Positions 1-11,109 are shown, counted from the first letter of the stretch. The stretch: DNA of 64,000 nt from Chitinophagales bacterium (GCA_018401955.1 JAGYJT010000002.1:91723-155722); one strand, 5' to 3'. Program-made: numbers and translations. Notes: a model not told the origin generated them from the sequence alone.

Positions 1-1
1 A

Positions 2-176
2 CTAAGCAATAGCAAAGCCATTACCTCCCCAAGGGTACATAACCCATAATAAAAATTCAAAGCCGAATAACAACAATGTGGAAACATAGTGTATCAAAAA
101 GTAACAACCTGTGGATTTTTAAAGCAAATGTGAGGATAACACCGCTAACAATGCCAATCGCCCAAAACTCCCTATC
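2..176 (-). pseudogene. membrane protein C-terminal fragment, frameshifted
   Basis: On the minus strand two frames read like membrane protein. Frame one runs from about 176 with FWAIGIVSGVILTFALKIH. A second frame continues with STLLLFGFEFLLWVMYPWGG and stops at a TAG at 2-4. Neither frame has a start codon and a stop lies just upstream of the first, so this is either a decayed fragment or a gene with a consensus error. No family was recognised. The rest of 1-256 shows nothing else except the short leader of mutB. Confidence 0.3.
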
Positions 177-256
177 TTAGCTTACGGTCTACGGACGACA
201 GTCCACTCTCCACAATTATCAACCAATAACCAGACAATAAAAAATTAACCCCCACA

Positions 257-2089
257 GTGACTCCAAACTTCGCAAATATTGACCTTGCCGCAGCTCTAGC
301 AAAGCTCTCCCAGCCCGCAGCCGGCAACCGCCCTGCTTGGCAAACGCCAGAGGGTATTGCCGTAAAAGGCTTGTACACTGGTGCCGATAACAAAGGCCTT
401 GAGCACTTGGATTATGCCGCTGGGCTACCACCATACCTGCGCGGCCCATATAGCACCATGTATGTAGTGCGCCCATGGACCATTCGCCAATATGCGGGTT
501 TTAGTACCGCTGAGGAGAGCAATGCTTTCTACCGTCGCAACTTGGCCGCAGGGCAAAAGGGCCTTTCAGTGGCATTTGATCTGGCCACGCACCGCGGCTA
601 CGATAGCGACCACGAGCGCGTGGTGGGCGACGTAGGTAAAGCGGGCGTAGCCATCGATAGTGTGCTGGATATGAAAATCCTCTTCGACAAGATACCGTTG
701 GACGAAATGAGCGTGAGCATGACCATGAACGGCGCCGTGCTGCCCATCATGGCCTTCTACATAGCCGCCGCCGAAGAGCAAGGCGTGCCACTGGACAAAC
801 TGAGCGGTACCATCCAAAACGACATCCTTAAAGAGTTTATGGTGCGCAACACTTACATATACCCTCCGGGGCCAAGTATGCGCATCATTGCCGATATATT
901 TGCCTTCACCAGCCAGCACATGCCGAAGTTTAACAGCATTAGCATCAGCGGCTACCATATGCACGAGGCCGGTGCCACTGCCGATATTGAGCTGGCCTAT
1001 ACCCTAGCCGATGGCCTGGAGTACATCCGCACCGGATTGAAAGCAGGGTTGGATATCGACGACTTTGCCCCTCGCCTATCGTTCTTTTGGGGCATCGGCA
1101 TGAACCACTTTATGGAAATTGCCAAAATGCGCGCAGGGCGTATGCTGTGGGCCAAACTCATCAAGCAGTTCAATCCAAAAAGCGACAAAAGCCTGATGCT
1201 GCGCACCCACTGCCAAACCAGCGGTTGGAGCCTTACCGAGCAAGACCCGTTTAACAACGTGGCCCGCACCTGCATTGAGGCCATGGCCGCCGCGCTGGGC
1301 GGCACGCAATCATTGCACACCAATGCATTGGATGAGGCCATTGCCTTGCCCACCGATTTTTCGGCCAAAATTGCCCGCGATACACAGATATACCTGCAAA
1401 AGGAAACCAACATAACCAAAGTGGTTGACCCTTGGGGCGGCTCTTATTATGTAGAGCAGCTTACTGCCGATTTGGCCAAAAAGGCTTGGAAACTGATTGA
1501 GGAAGTGGAAGAACTGGGCGGTATGGCCAAGGCCATTGAAACCGGACTGCCCAAAATGCGCATTGAAGAAGCCGCAGCCCGCAAACAAGCCCGTATTGAT
1601 AGCGGCCAAGATGTGATAGTGGGCGTAAATGCCTTTAGACTAGACGAGCAAGAACCAATTGACATACGTGACGTGGATAATGACGAGGTACGTCGCAGCC
1701 AAATTGCCCGCCTTGATATACTGAAAGCCGAGCGCGACAATACAGCAGTGCAACTAGCCTTAACGGCTCTTACCGAAAGCGCTCGCACTGGCGAGGGCAA
1801 CCTATTGGCCTTGGCCGTTGAAGCTGCCCGCCACCGTGCCACGCTTGGTGAGATAAGTACCGCGCTGGAGGTAGTATATGGCCGCTACCAAGCCACCATA
1901 CGCAGCATTAGCGGCGTGTATGCGGCCGAGAACATACACAACCAACTGTTTATGAAAGTACGCGAACTGGCCGATAAATTTGCCGAAATGGAAGGACGCC
2001 GCCCACGGGTGATGGTGGCCGTGGGGGACAAGATACTTACCGACCGCGGCGCCAAGGTAATAGCCACCAGCTTTGCCGATTTGGGCTGA
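257..2089 (+). CDS. mutB: methylmalonyl-CoA mutase large subunit, catalytic part (frameshifted before its end)
   Basis: This is the adenosylcobalamin-dependent mutase that interconverts methylmalonyl-CoA and succinyl-CoA in the propionate/succinate pathway. It starts at GTG 257 with the family-typical opening TPNFANIDL. The TIM-barrel acyl-CoA domain is intact ([49 protein letters not shown]). The frame then ends at residue 610 (FADLG, stop), whereas the family is about 710-730 residues long. The B12 motif DxHxxG is also altered: where relatives have GQDGHDRG, this frame reads DKILTDRG, so both the Asp and the cobalt-ligating His are missing. The rest of the domain continues in another frame. 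The small subunit gene normally lies upstream and is not in the window. It is either a pseudogene or a consensus error; family identity is certain. Confidence 0.9.
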   Translation: MTPNFANIDLAAALAKLSQPAAGNRPAWQTPEGIAVKGLYTGADNKGLEHLDYAAGLPPYLRGPYSTMYVVRPWTIRQYAGFSTAEESNAFYRRNLAAGQKGLSVAFDLATHRGYDSDHERVVGDVGKAGVAIDSVLDMKILFDKIPLDEMSVSMTMNGAVLPIMAFYIAAAEEQGVPLDKLSGTIQNDILKEFMVRNTYIYPPGPSMRIIADIFAFTSQHMPKFNSISISGYHMHEAGATADIELAYTLADGLEYIRTGLKAGLDIDDFAPRLSFFWGIGMNHFMEIAKMRAGRMLWAKLIKQFNPKSDKSLMLRTHCQTSGWSLTEQDPFNNVARTCIEAMAAALGGTQSLHTNALDEAIALPTDFSAKIARDTQIYLQKETNITKVVDPWGGSYYVEQLTADLAKKAWKLIEEVEELGGMAKAIETGLPKMRIEEAAARKQARIDSGQDVIVGVNAFRLDEQEPIDIRDVDNDEVRRSQIARLDILKAERDNTAVQLALTALTESARTGEGNLLALAVEAARHRATLGEISTALEVVYGRYQATIRSISGVYAAENIHNQLFMKVRELADKFAEMEGRRPRVMVAVGDKILTDRGAKVIATSFADLG

Positions 2090-2396
2090 TGTGGACATTG
2101 GCCCGCTCTTCCAAACCCCTGCCGAGGCCGCCCGCCAGCGCTGGGTGGAAAACGACGTGCATATCCTAGGCGTAAGCAGCCTAGCCGCCGGCCACAAAAC
2201 CCTCGTACCGCAAGTAATAGCCGAACTCGCCAAACTCGGCCGACCCGATATTATGGTAGTTGCCGGCGGCGTCATCCCCCAGCAAGACTACGATTTCTTA
2301 TACAACGCTGGCGTATCCTTCATCTTCGGCCCCGGAACGGTGATTGCGGATGCGGCGGAGAAGATACTTTTGAAGTTGATTTCTAGTATCAAGTAG
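2073..2396 (+). pseudogene. mutB: methylmalonyl-CoA mutase, cobalamin-binding domain remainder in shifted frame
   Basis: From about 2087 this frame reads [11 protein letters not shown], then [32 protein letters not shown] and [10 protein letters not shown]. It is the rest of the B12-binding domain of the preceding gene. The join is at GGC-T-GATGTG (2083-2092), where relatives encode Gly-Phe-Asp-Val; loss of two bases from a TTT codon explains the shift. The Met at 2073 is not a real start, because its first residues lie in the overlap. An extra residue (RQRWVEND against the usual RQAVEND) adds to the local irregularities. The stop codon lies inside a 7-bp tandem repeat. Confidence 0.85.
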
Positions 2397-2418
2397 TGAG
2401 TATCAAGTATCAAGACTT
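2384..2418. repeat. degenerate 7-bp tandem repeat, about five units
   Basis: Units are TAGTATC, AAGTAGT, GAGTATC, AAGTATC and AAGACTT. The array covers the stop codon of the mutB remainder and enters the intergenic DNA. Similar heptad arrays lie at 22085-22112 and 22221-22255. Confidence 0.6.
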
Positions 2419-3239
2419 GCTGCATCCACATAATGCGGTAGCCCCTCACCCTTTTTCAGGGGGAGGTTGGGAGGGGGTTGCGCTCCGCAGTTTTTCACGA
2501 AGGAGAGCAGGGCGGTGAAGGTGCGGTTTTGTGGGGTGGAGGTTGGGTGAACGCCTGTTGTTTGGGCTTTTATATGCTGTGTGTTGAGGCATAATTCCTA
2601 CACAGAGCAGTAAAATTGAAGGTTTTAACAGGTACCTGTATAGATAATTATAAATAATACTATTGCTATAGCAGCAGTTAGCTGGTGGAATTTCTGTCCC
2701 CTTGTCTATAGGAATACATACCCAAAATTTAAAACAAGAAAGATAAGAACCAAAAACTATTAACGACATTGTGGTTGTTTTTAAAATATAAATCGTCTTC
2801 ATCAATTATTGGGTTTTCTAAGGCGAATTTTTCAAAGCAAAGCCTCTTCTTCCCTGTCCATGCTTCAGCACCTATATTATCTCCTACTAGTTCTTTTTAA
2901 TTTAATACTTACCTGTAAAATTCCGTTTTGCGCATGTATCCATCACTGATAATGGTAAGTTTAGAAACTATAATTCCTTTCCGAATGGCCGTTAACCCCA
3001 TTTGAAACTCACCCAATTTAAGAAACATTTAGCTTTTTTATAAGGTAAAAATATGAAGTATACCATTCAGTCTTCAGGGGAAGGTAAGACCCACATCAAC
3101 TAAGTTAATTGCATGTTGAATTTATTCTGGCTGTACTTCTTTCAATTCCTTGTAAAATTGTTGGGCCTCTATCTCGTCCTGATATTTTCTAAGTTCAATC
3201 TGCATTCATAAAATGACACCTTTGATATTGTTTGTTTTT
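2419..3239. other. gene-poor stretch with repeat scraps
   Basis: No gene can be supported here. At 2450-2480 there is a G-rich near-palindrome (CCCTTTTTCAGGG followed by GGTTGGGAGGGGG). Its scraps, including GGTGAAGGTGCG, recur near 4480-4520. On the minus strand about 3127-3209 a 28-codon reading (MQIELRKYQDE...EVQPE, stop) looks like a protein tail but is too short to name. Confidence 0.5.
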
Positions 3240-3547
3240 TTATTTATCAGTCATTCTAGTGAGAGAAATGATATGATATTTGTTAAATTCTTCGAATGGA
3301 AGCACTCTAAATTGTCTATTCCCGCAGTAATATCTGTGAGCTTTGACTGCATCTGATATTTCAAAGCAGCTCTTGCTCTTAGAGACAAGCAAAATAGGAG
3401 TATGCTTAATTGATGAAGTGGTAAGTACTTCAGTAGCTCCAGATATAGCTCTAGAAATTTATGCTCCTTTATTAAAAGTTTTATCATTTCAATTGAACGT
3501 TGCGTAGCTTCATTTCTTATCTCTTCTATAAGTCATATCCATTTCAT
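3240..3547 (-). pseudogene. decayed gene of unknown function
   Basis: Reading from an ATG at 3547, the frame opens MKWI and meets an in-frame TGA. It continues protein-like (LIEEIRNEATQRS, IKEHKFLELYLELLK), then needs a shift near 3415 into a second frame (SSIKHTPILLVSKSKSCF, GNRQFRVLPFEEFNKYHI). That frame ends in MTDK at a TAA, 3240-3242. One nonsense codon plus one frameshift in about 100 codons points to a pseudogene. No family was recognised. Confidence 0.45.
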
Positions 3548-3660
3548 GATAAGGGAAAACTAACCGCAATAATTTTCAAGTAAAACACTAAATTTACCTA
3601 TTATTTATAAAGATTTAATAACAAAACAGATTATGCCGTTTAAATACTGGGAGATATTTT

Positions 3661-3958
3661 ATGGGAGATTCTGTGACACATCCTATAGTATATTGGGATA
3701 GAAATAATGACCCTGACAGTTTTATTGGTGTTATGCTAACACGTGCCAATGGTATGGCAACATTCCTTTGACCGCAGAACACATCAAAAAGTAGATTGCC
3801 AAGGTAATCCATACAACTTCAGTTTTTCAATGAACGGTTATCGTAGATGCAAATTAATTAAAAGACAGGTTGGGGGCCATATAAAAGCAGGTGAACTAAC
3901 TGATAAAGGTATGGTGGAAATTGATAAATATATTGCCAATCATCCTCCCACAATTTGA
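3661..3958 (+). pseudogene. frameshifted small gene of unknown function
   Basis: An ATG at 3661 opens MGDSVTHPIVYWDRNNDPDS and then FIGVMLTRANG before a stop at 3769. A second frame takes over near 3770 and reads VDCQGNPYNFSFSMNGYRR, CKLIKRQVGGHIKAGELTDKG and IDKYIANHPP, ending at 3958. The two halves together look like one compact protein of about 98 residues with one or two indels near 3750-3790. It resembles small uncharacterised bacterial proteins; no function can be given. Confidence 0.45.
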
Positions 3959-4163
3959 GTGATATAGCTTTTTAAAAGAAGAAAACCAAAAGCACCGTAA
4001 AGTTGGATAATAGCCCTCGATAATCCATACTCAAACAATAATTCTAACTTCACTCTGCACAAGCTGTGCTTGCAATAAACACTTTGGGGTAGTATTTTTT
4101 TGCCTGTTTTATGAATATTGTTATATTTCAAATGGAAATCAACCAATGGATGTCTTTGCCGCT

Positions 4164-4211
4164 GCCTTAAGCGTCCGCGCTTAAGGCGAAACACAACCAG
4201 TCTCTGACTGG
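4164..4211. repeat. REP-like pair of hairpins
   Basis: Two adjacent inverted repeats are visible. GCCTTAAGCG (4164-4173) pairs perfectly with CGCTTAAGGC (4178-4187) across a 4-base loop. CCAGTC (4197-4202) pairs with GACTGG (4206-4211). They lie just past the end of the transposase remnant at 4263, as expected for REP elements mobilised by such enzymes. Confidence 0.6.
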
Positions 4212-4262
4212 CACACAACAGGGGCACAACACTGGCACGTACCACGAGCACATCACACCCAG

Positions 4263-4443
4263 TTACCGCAGCAACTCCACTTCCAATAGCCCCTTGCGGC
4301 CAGCATAGTCTCGGGCGCTGTATAGGTATTCCTCGGGCAGGTCAACTCCAACCCGCATCCACTGGGTTACGATGGATGTATTCCAGCTTCTGTTTCGTGA
4401 AAGCATCATAGTACGGCAATAGCTGTTGGGCCTGTGTTATGCG
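4263..4443 (-). pseudogene. REP-associated tyrosine transposase (RAYT, IS200-like), C-terminal remnant
   Basis: The minus strand encodes the family's characteristic tail. One frame reads QQLLPYYDAFTKQKLEYIHR then NPVDAG; after a one-base shift near 4345 another reads VDLPEEYLYSARDYAGRKG then LLEVELLR and a stop at 4263-4265. RAYTs are single-copy Y1 transposases that process REP hairpins. The N-terminal catalytic HUH and Tyr region is absent, so the element is dead. REP-like hairpins flank the remnant on both sides. Confidence 0.65.
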
Positions 4444-4444
4444 T

Positions 4445-4467
4445 CAGTCTAGCCTCAGGCAAGACTG
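4445..4467. repeat. REP-like imperfect palindrome, copy 1
   Basis: CAGTCT and AGACTG enclose CCTCAGG, giving a 23-base imperfect palindrome. The identical 23 bases occur again at 10983-11005. Copy 1 abuts the transposase remnant. From 4468 to 4732 there is nothing more than repeat scraps. Confidence 0.65.
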
Positions 4468-4732
4468 AGTAACCCATTTCCCTTTGGGAAAAGTTGGGTG
4501 AGGGTGGTGAAGGTGCGATTAAAGTATGATATGCTGTGCTGGGATGAGATAGCCAAACCCATAGTTGTGGCATTGATTATAAAGCACAACAAAGGCAAAG
4601 CCTTTAATCATCAGTTCCGCGTAAGCACGACCTGCGCGAGACGATGGTGTATGGCATCATAATCCGGCGGCACCCCTCATCCCAAAATACTTAAGATTCG
4701 ATAATTTCATTTATAACAGCACCAATAACTGT

Positions 4733-5665
4733 TCATTCTACCTTTTTGGATACACTCCTTTTATAAAAACTGTGGTACATCCTATCCATTACTAGTGAAT
4801 GAGGTAAGGCAAGGGATGCAATAAAAATGATGATGTAAATGTGCAGGGGCCCTTGCCATGATAGACCAAAATATATGGCCGAAAACAAGGCTAAACCTAA
4901 GTAACTGATTAAAGAAAGGGGCATTAAAGCCAGAGCAAACTGCTTAACATTGTTCAATGCACCACACTGTCTTAAACCATTATATTCATGGTGTAGTACT
5001 TTTAAAGCGTGCCACAATCCAAAAAATATGCTAAACGATACTAGAAAGGGTACGTGTACAAACAACAATATCAATAAAACCAAACTAGCAAAAGACTTGG
5101 CAAGCCAAAGCTGGGGAAGTTGATCGGCCTGATAATGCCTCAACAGCTGCACTACCGTGAACACCCCGCTAACTATGATGCATTGCCCCAAGTTATTTTG
5201 ATAAGCGCTTACTTGCGCTGTGGTATAAGGTGGCAAGATGGTACTGTCTGCTAACAGTTGCAAGGTGTCATGCCAGTTGCCGTACAATAGGCCCAAAATA
5301 ATCGTTATGCCCCATAGCATATAGGTAATAGAGCGATTAATAGTGCTATTGGCGGGCAAATATTCTTGTAATTCTGCCTGACCAAAATGGTAAGCTGAAA
5401 AAAGCAAAAGGATAACAAAACTTGGCAAAGGTGCAATTAACCAAAAGGCTGCATAACCAGCGGCCAAAATCACGTATAGCATTATAAATCTTAATTTACC
5501 TACCTCTTTATCCTTTTGAATGATGAACTTACTTACTAAGTGGTCTACCGACCCATGTGAAATACCCAATACTACGGAAAGTAGGCCGAATGTGGCGAAT
5601 TGAAAAAGATTGAAAAAGACATACCAAACAGGGCCCATCCAAGTACCAGAAGTGTAATCCCCCAA
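4733..5665 (-). CDS. blh: Brp/Blh family beta-carotene 15,15'-dioxygenase
   Basis: This integral membrane enzyme cleaves beta-carotene into two retinal molecules, supplying the chromophore for the divergent rhodopsin gene. Family motifs with the iron-ligand histidines are visible: GISHGSVDHLV near the N-terminus, SAYHFGQAE in the middle, LWHALKVLHHEY, and LPHSLVMDRMY close to the end. Several hydrophobic helices are present. The longest open frame begins with TTG at 5665. A better start may be ATG 5709 (MSLHFFVLRTINIFVWG), which supplies a first helix but joins this frame only if the G run at 5659-5663 holds six G rather than five. A consensus error or natural frameshift there is therefore possible. 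Identity is firm, the N-terminus is not. Confidence 0.88.
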   Translation of the reverse strand: MGDYTSGTWMGPVWYVFFNLFQFATFGLLSVVLGISHGSVDHLVSKFIIQKDKEVGKLRFIMLYVILAAGYAAFWLIAPLPSFVILLLFSAYHFGQAELQEYLPANSTINRSITYMLWGITIILGLLYGNWHDTLQLLADSTILPPYTTAQVSAYQNNLGQCIIVSGVFTVVQLLRHYQADQLPQLWLAKSFASLVLLILLFVHVPFLVSFSIFFGLWHALKVLHHEYNGLRQCGALNNVKQFALALMPLSLISYLGLALFSAIYFGLSWQGPLHIYIIIFIASLALPHSLVMDRMYHSFYKRSVSKKVE

Positions 5666-5709
5666 ACAAATATGTTTATCGTTCGCAAAACAAAAAAATG
5701 TAGGCTCAT

Positions 5710-6031
5710 TGACTATAACTATATCCGTTGCGAAAAGTTGTAAAAATAAATCACTGTTTTTTTTAGTTTTTGTCTTTCATGTTGTTTATTCCCACTTATC
5801 ACCTTCATATCTAAGTTTTAATAGCTGATAATAAAAGCCATAAAATAGTGTTGACTATGCTCATACAAAAAACGAAACGGAAACAGTTTAGCGCCCAATA
5901 ATGTTTATAAACAAATTGAAAAAAGTATAAAATGTTCAAAAATAGACGAAAATTATGGGTTTTGATAAATCTCTGGTAAACCAAATTGTCTGTTTCTAAC
6001 GCTTTCAAAGATGCCTAACAAACCCTAAATA
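5710..6031. promoter_or_regulatory. divergent intergenic region between blh and rhodopsin
   Basis: This AT-rich spacer of about 320 bases must hold promoters for both blh (minus) and the rhodopsin (plus). The best rhodopsin candidate is weak, around TAACGCTTTC at 5998-6007, 25 bases before the ATG at 6032. No strong palindromic operator was seen. Confidence 0.35.
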
Positions 6032-6123
6032 ATGGAAACCAATTTAATAACCAATGCGGTGGACCTTACGGAGATCCATCTTCGCTAAACTCAATTGTAG
6101 GATTTACTTTCTTTATTGGCTCA

Positions 6124-6801
6124 ATGGCTATGATGGCAGCCACAGCTTTTTTCTGGCTCGAACTTCGAGAAGTAAGCTCAAAATGGCGAACCTCAGTGCT
6201 TGTTTCGGGCTTAATTACATTTATTGCTGCAGTGCATTACTTTTATATGCGCGATTTCTTTGTATCCTCTGGCGAATCTCCAACGTTTTTCAGGTACGTT
6301 GATTGGTTGCTAACTGTACCATTAATGTGTGTTGAGTTTTACCTGATAACCCGTAAATCAGGTGCAACCACTAGTACCCTCTGGAAACTAATTTCGGCAT
6401 CAGTGGTGATGCTAGTATTGGGCTACGTTGGTGAAGCCATTTACCCTAATGAAACCCAATCATGGATTTGGGGCGCATTATCAGGTGTTGCCTACTTTTA
6501 CATTTTTTACCTTGTATGGTTTGGTGAGGTGGCACAGTTTGCCAAAAAAGCAGGTGGTAATTTGCTAGTGGCAAACAAAACTTTGGCATGGTTTGTATTT
6601 GTTGGTTGGGCAATTTATCCATTAGGATATATACTAGGCACAAAAGGTGGATTGTTTGGTATTGATTTTGGTGTAGATGCAGGGTTCATGGACATTGTAT
6701 ACAACATTGGCGATGCCGTGAATAAAATTGGCTTTGGTCTGGTAATCTACACTTTGGCGAAGAAAGAAACTGAAGCGGAACAAATTGCCTTAAAAGCATA
6801 A
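6124..6801 (+). CDS. proteorhodopsin-like light-driven proton pump (5' end frameshifted)
   Basis: This is a seven-helix microbial rhodopsin of the inner membrane that pumps protons outward using retinal. Helix C reads RYVDWLLTVPLMCVEFYLI, with the Asp acceptor, Thr and Glu donor of the DTE proton-pump motif. Met stands at the spectral tuning position (proteorhodopsin 105), which predicts green absorption. The helix B His (AAVHYFYMR) and the Schiff-base Lys in helix G (GDAVNKIGFG) are present. The first Met of this frame (6124) falls inside helix A, so the frame is incomplete. The probable start is ATG 6032 (METNLITNAVDLT), from which one missing base near 6069-6072 would restore DPSSLNSIVGFTFFIG and the whole of helix A. 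A strong hairpin terminator follows. Confidence 0.92.
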   Translation: MAMMAATAFFWLELREVSSKWRTSVLVSGLITFIAAVHYFYMRDFFVSSGESPTFFRYVDWLLTVPLMCVEFYLITRKSGATTSTLWKLISASVVMLVLGYVGEAIYPNETQSWIWGALSGVAYFYIFYLVWFGEVAQFAKKAGGNLLVANKTLAWFVFVGWAIYPLGYILGTKGGLFGIDFGVDAGFMDIVYNIGDAVNKIGFGLVIYTLAKKETEAEQIALKA

Positions 6802-6865
6802 AATAATCTCCAAATCCTTGCCATTATCCACATAGTGGCAGATAAATAAATGCTACTTGCAGGAG

Positions 6866-6902
6866 GAGGCTGTCTCAAAAGTCGAGACAGCCTCATTTTT
6901 TT
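6866..6902 (+). terminator. intrinsic terminator after the rhodopsin gene
   Basis: GAGGCTGTCTC (6866-6876) pairs perfectly with GAGACAGCCTC (6884-6894) over a 7-base loop, followed by ATTTTTTT. A third partial copy, GACAGCCTC, stands at 6977-6985, so the arm sequence may derive from an insertion-sequence or MITE end. Confidence 0.75.
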
Positions 6903-6985
6903 GTCCATTATATCCGTACTCCCATACAGGAGCATTTTCAAATAAACGATACTGCGGGGCTTCATATTAGTTATGTGACAGCCTC

Positions 6986-7945
6986 TTCTTCCATTTATAC
7001 CCATGACCCTTCATATTCTTTCCGAATAATTGAGACTAGGTATTCACAACCCGTTTTCCGCCAAAGTGAAAACACAAAAAAATTGCCCCACCCCTCTGGG
7101 GAAGCTTTGTTTCCGCAGCACTGAAGAAAGAAGGCTATGCCCTTTCACATATCATATACCATGAAGGGATAAGTAGCAGTTAACGCACGCCAATACGGCA
7201 TTTCATCGCGGCAGGCATGTAGATAAACCCAAATATAATCGCTCACCTCCTTTGATAAAAGCCTGTCACGAGCTTATGTCGACGAGCCAATTGCTGCCTA
7301 CTGTTTCTATGCCCAACCCCCAACTCGTAACCCTTAACGCACATACCATATGCATACAGATTTAAAAGCAAAACAAAAAAACACCGCAACAGGCCAGTTA
7401 CCAGCATAACCATTTGCAGCAATGGGTACAGTATACCCACAAAAAACACAACACCCTATTACCATGTACCTCCCCAAGGCAGAAACACTAATTTATAAAT
7501 CAATTTTATACTTTGCAAGTACCTGCTACCATAAAGTAGGTTTTGTCGTGTGCAACTAATTGTTTTTCATCAAGTTGCATTTTCACAAAAAATTTCTGGT
7601 ATCCTTTGGGTATAGGTAGGCTGTTGCGAGCATAGTAAAAGATCATACTCGGTGTGGTTTTACATTAATTATACCATGCTTTTCACTCGCCACAAAACGT
7701 TAAAACACGCACCAGCATTATATAAAAGTACACGACAAAACTAACTAGAAGGGTTTCCAGCTGCAACTGAACCACTTTTGACGTTACCATCGTCCCTTTT
7801 GCACGAGCAAAAAGTTATTATAATTAGCAGTAATATCCGTATGAAGTAAATCCCCTTTTCATTATCAATTCTTTTTGGTAAGTGGTATAGATATGGCATT
7901 TAGAAAGGTGCAAGGGAGTTTCAGTATGAAATTGAAGGAACTTTA
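6986..7945. other. gene-free stretch upstream of katG
   Basis: No credible coding region on either strand. It holds a 12-bp inverted repeat pair at 7540-7551 and 7730-7741, listed separately. The short open frame at 7243-7449 (minus) has no recognisable features. Confidence 0.5.
7540..7741. mobile_element. possible MITE bounded by 12-bp inverted repeats
   Basis: GTTTTGTCGTGT at 7540-7551 is matched by its exact complement ACACGACAAAAC at 7730-7741, enclosing about 180 AT-rich bases with no gene. The size and perfect terminal repeats fit a non-autonomous element. No clear target duplication was seen. Confidence 0.35.
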
Positions 7946-7960
7946 ATAGATAAAAACTAT
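7946..7960 (+). promoter_or_regulatory. OxyR-type binding site upstream of katG
   Basis: The 15 bases ATAGATAAAAACTAT fit every fixed position of the published OxyR half-operator ATAGntnnnanCTAT. They lie about 85 bases before the katG ATG. A second dyad, ATCAAT-TTG-ATTGAT, follows at 7976-7990 but does not fit the OxyR consensus. Confidence 0.5.
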
Positions 7961-7972
7961 CAGCTCATTTAA

Positions 7973-10354
<2,382 letters not shown>

Positions 10355-10371
10355 GTATAGATAATTAACAG

Positions 10372-10405
10372 AAAGCCGGCTGCCTTAATGGTTGCCGGCT
10401 TTTTA
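10372..10405 (+). terminator. intrinsic terminator of katG
   Basis: AAAGCCGGC (10372-10380) pairs with GCCGGCTTT (10394-10402), with a T run starting at the end of the stem. It lies 18 bases after the katG stop. Confidence 0.85.
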
Positions 10406-10482
10406 TGTCTATGCATATACGTTGACAGTTTGTTCTTATCGCTATATAAGTCAACTAGTTTGCAGAAGCTTATTTAGCTGCT

Positions 10483-10803
10483 TCAAGCTTGTGTTTGGTA
10501 TGAGCGCAACAATAAATAAAAGGCCAATCCGGTTGCTACCCCTGGCACAAAGCCCAATACTAGGGCTACCCAACCGTGCTTTACGCCTTTTTGTAGTTTC
10601 TCATACACCACCCAACAAAATAAAATGAACCAACAAGCAATGGCATCGGTAGCAAAACCTGCTGAGAAAGGATTAACATACCCTGCTTTAAAGGCCTCAA
10701 TCAAATCGGGCTGAGCGAAAAAAGGAGGTCCAATAGTAACGAAAAAGAATATGGCAAATCCTATTCCTATCAATGCGAGCGAAATGCGGTAAATAGCTTT
10801 CAT
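10483..10803 (-). CDS. DUF2834 family small membrane protein
   Basis: A 106-residue hydrophobic protein with three predicted helices: the N-terminal IYRISLALIGIGFAIFFFV, a middle AIACWFILFCWVVYEK, and the C-terminal LVLGFVPGVATGLAFYLLL. The pattern PFFAQP...NPFSAGFATDAIACWFILF with a basic segment (KGVKHGWV) before the last helix fits DUF2834, whose function is unknown. It starts at ATG 10803 and stands alone, convergent with katG. Confidence 0.7.
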   Translation of the reverse strand: MKAIYRISLALIGIGFAIFFFVTIGPPFFAQPDLIEAFKAGYVNPFSAGFATDAIACWFILFCWVVYEKLQKGVKHGWVALVLGFVPGVATGLAFYLLLRSYQTQA

Positions 10804-11109
10804 GTTAGCTGTTTGGGTTGAAGATTACATTATTAAATTACAACGTTGATGAAGTTACCGCAACACTCCTACCGAAAGCATTTGAGGTAATCTTTCTGCG
10901 GGAAGCAAAGCATCATAGATGCCCATACATAAAGATAGCTAATGTTTGATTATTTTCGTTTGTATACTGGTGTTGCGTGCGGCAGTCTAGCCTCAGGCAA
11001 GACTGGCGTTGATGGTAGTTGTTGATGTGTTTCACGCACGTGCTTTAGAAGAAGTTGGTTGTACGGCACTAGTTGCACATAGGCAGTAGCCTATGCTCAG
11101 GGGAGGACT
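10804..11109. other. intergenic region with REP-like hairpins
   Basis: It contains the second copy of the 23-base palindrome (10983-11005) and another perfect hairpin, CATAGGC (11078-11084) with GCCTATG (11089-11095). No gene is supported. Confidence 0.5.
10983..11005. repeat. REP-like imperfect palindrome, copy 2
   Basis: Identical over all 23 bases to 4445-4467 (CAGTCT...CCTCAGG...AGACTG). The flanks differ, so this is a dispersed repeat and not part of a long duplication. Confidence 0.65.

Noticed and set aside
566-964. Minus-strand open frame inside mutB
   Set aside because: Antisense shadow of a high-GC coding region.
2446-2805. 119-codon minus frame with a hydrophobic start
   Set aside because: Its second half is translated from a G-rich repeat element, and the first half has no recognisable family.
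3940-4251. 103-codon minus frame
   Set aside because: It runs through REP-like hairpins (4164-4211) and has no protein-like conservation.
7243-7449. Hydrophobic minus-strand frame of 68 codons
   Set aside because: No conserved pattern, no promoter, and it lies in AT-rich DNA where such frames arise by chance.
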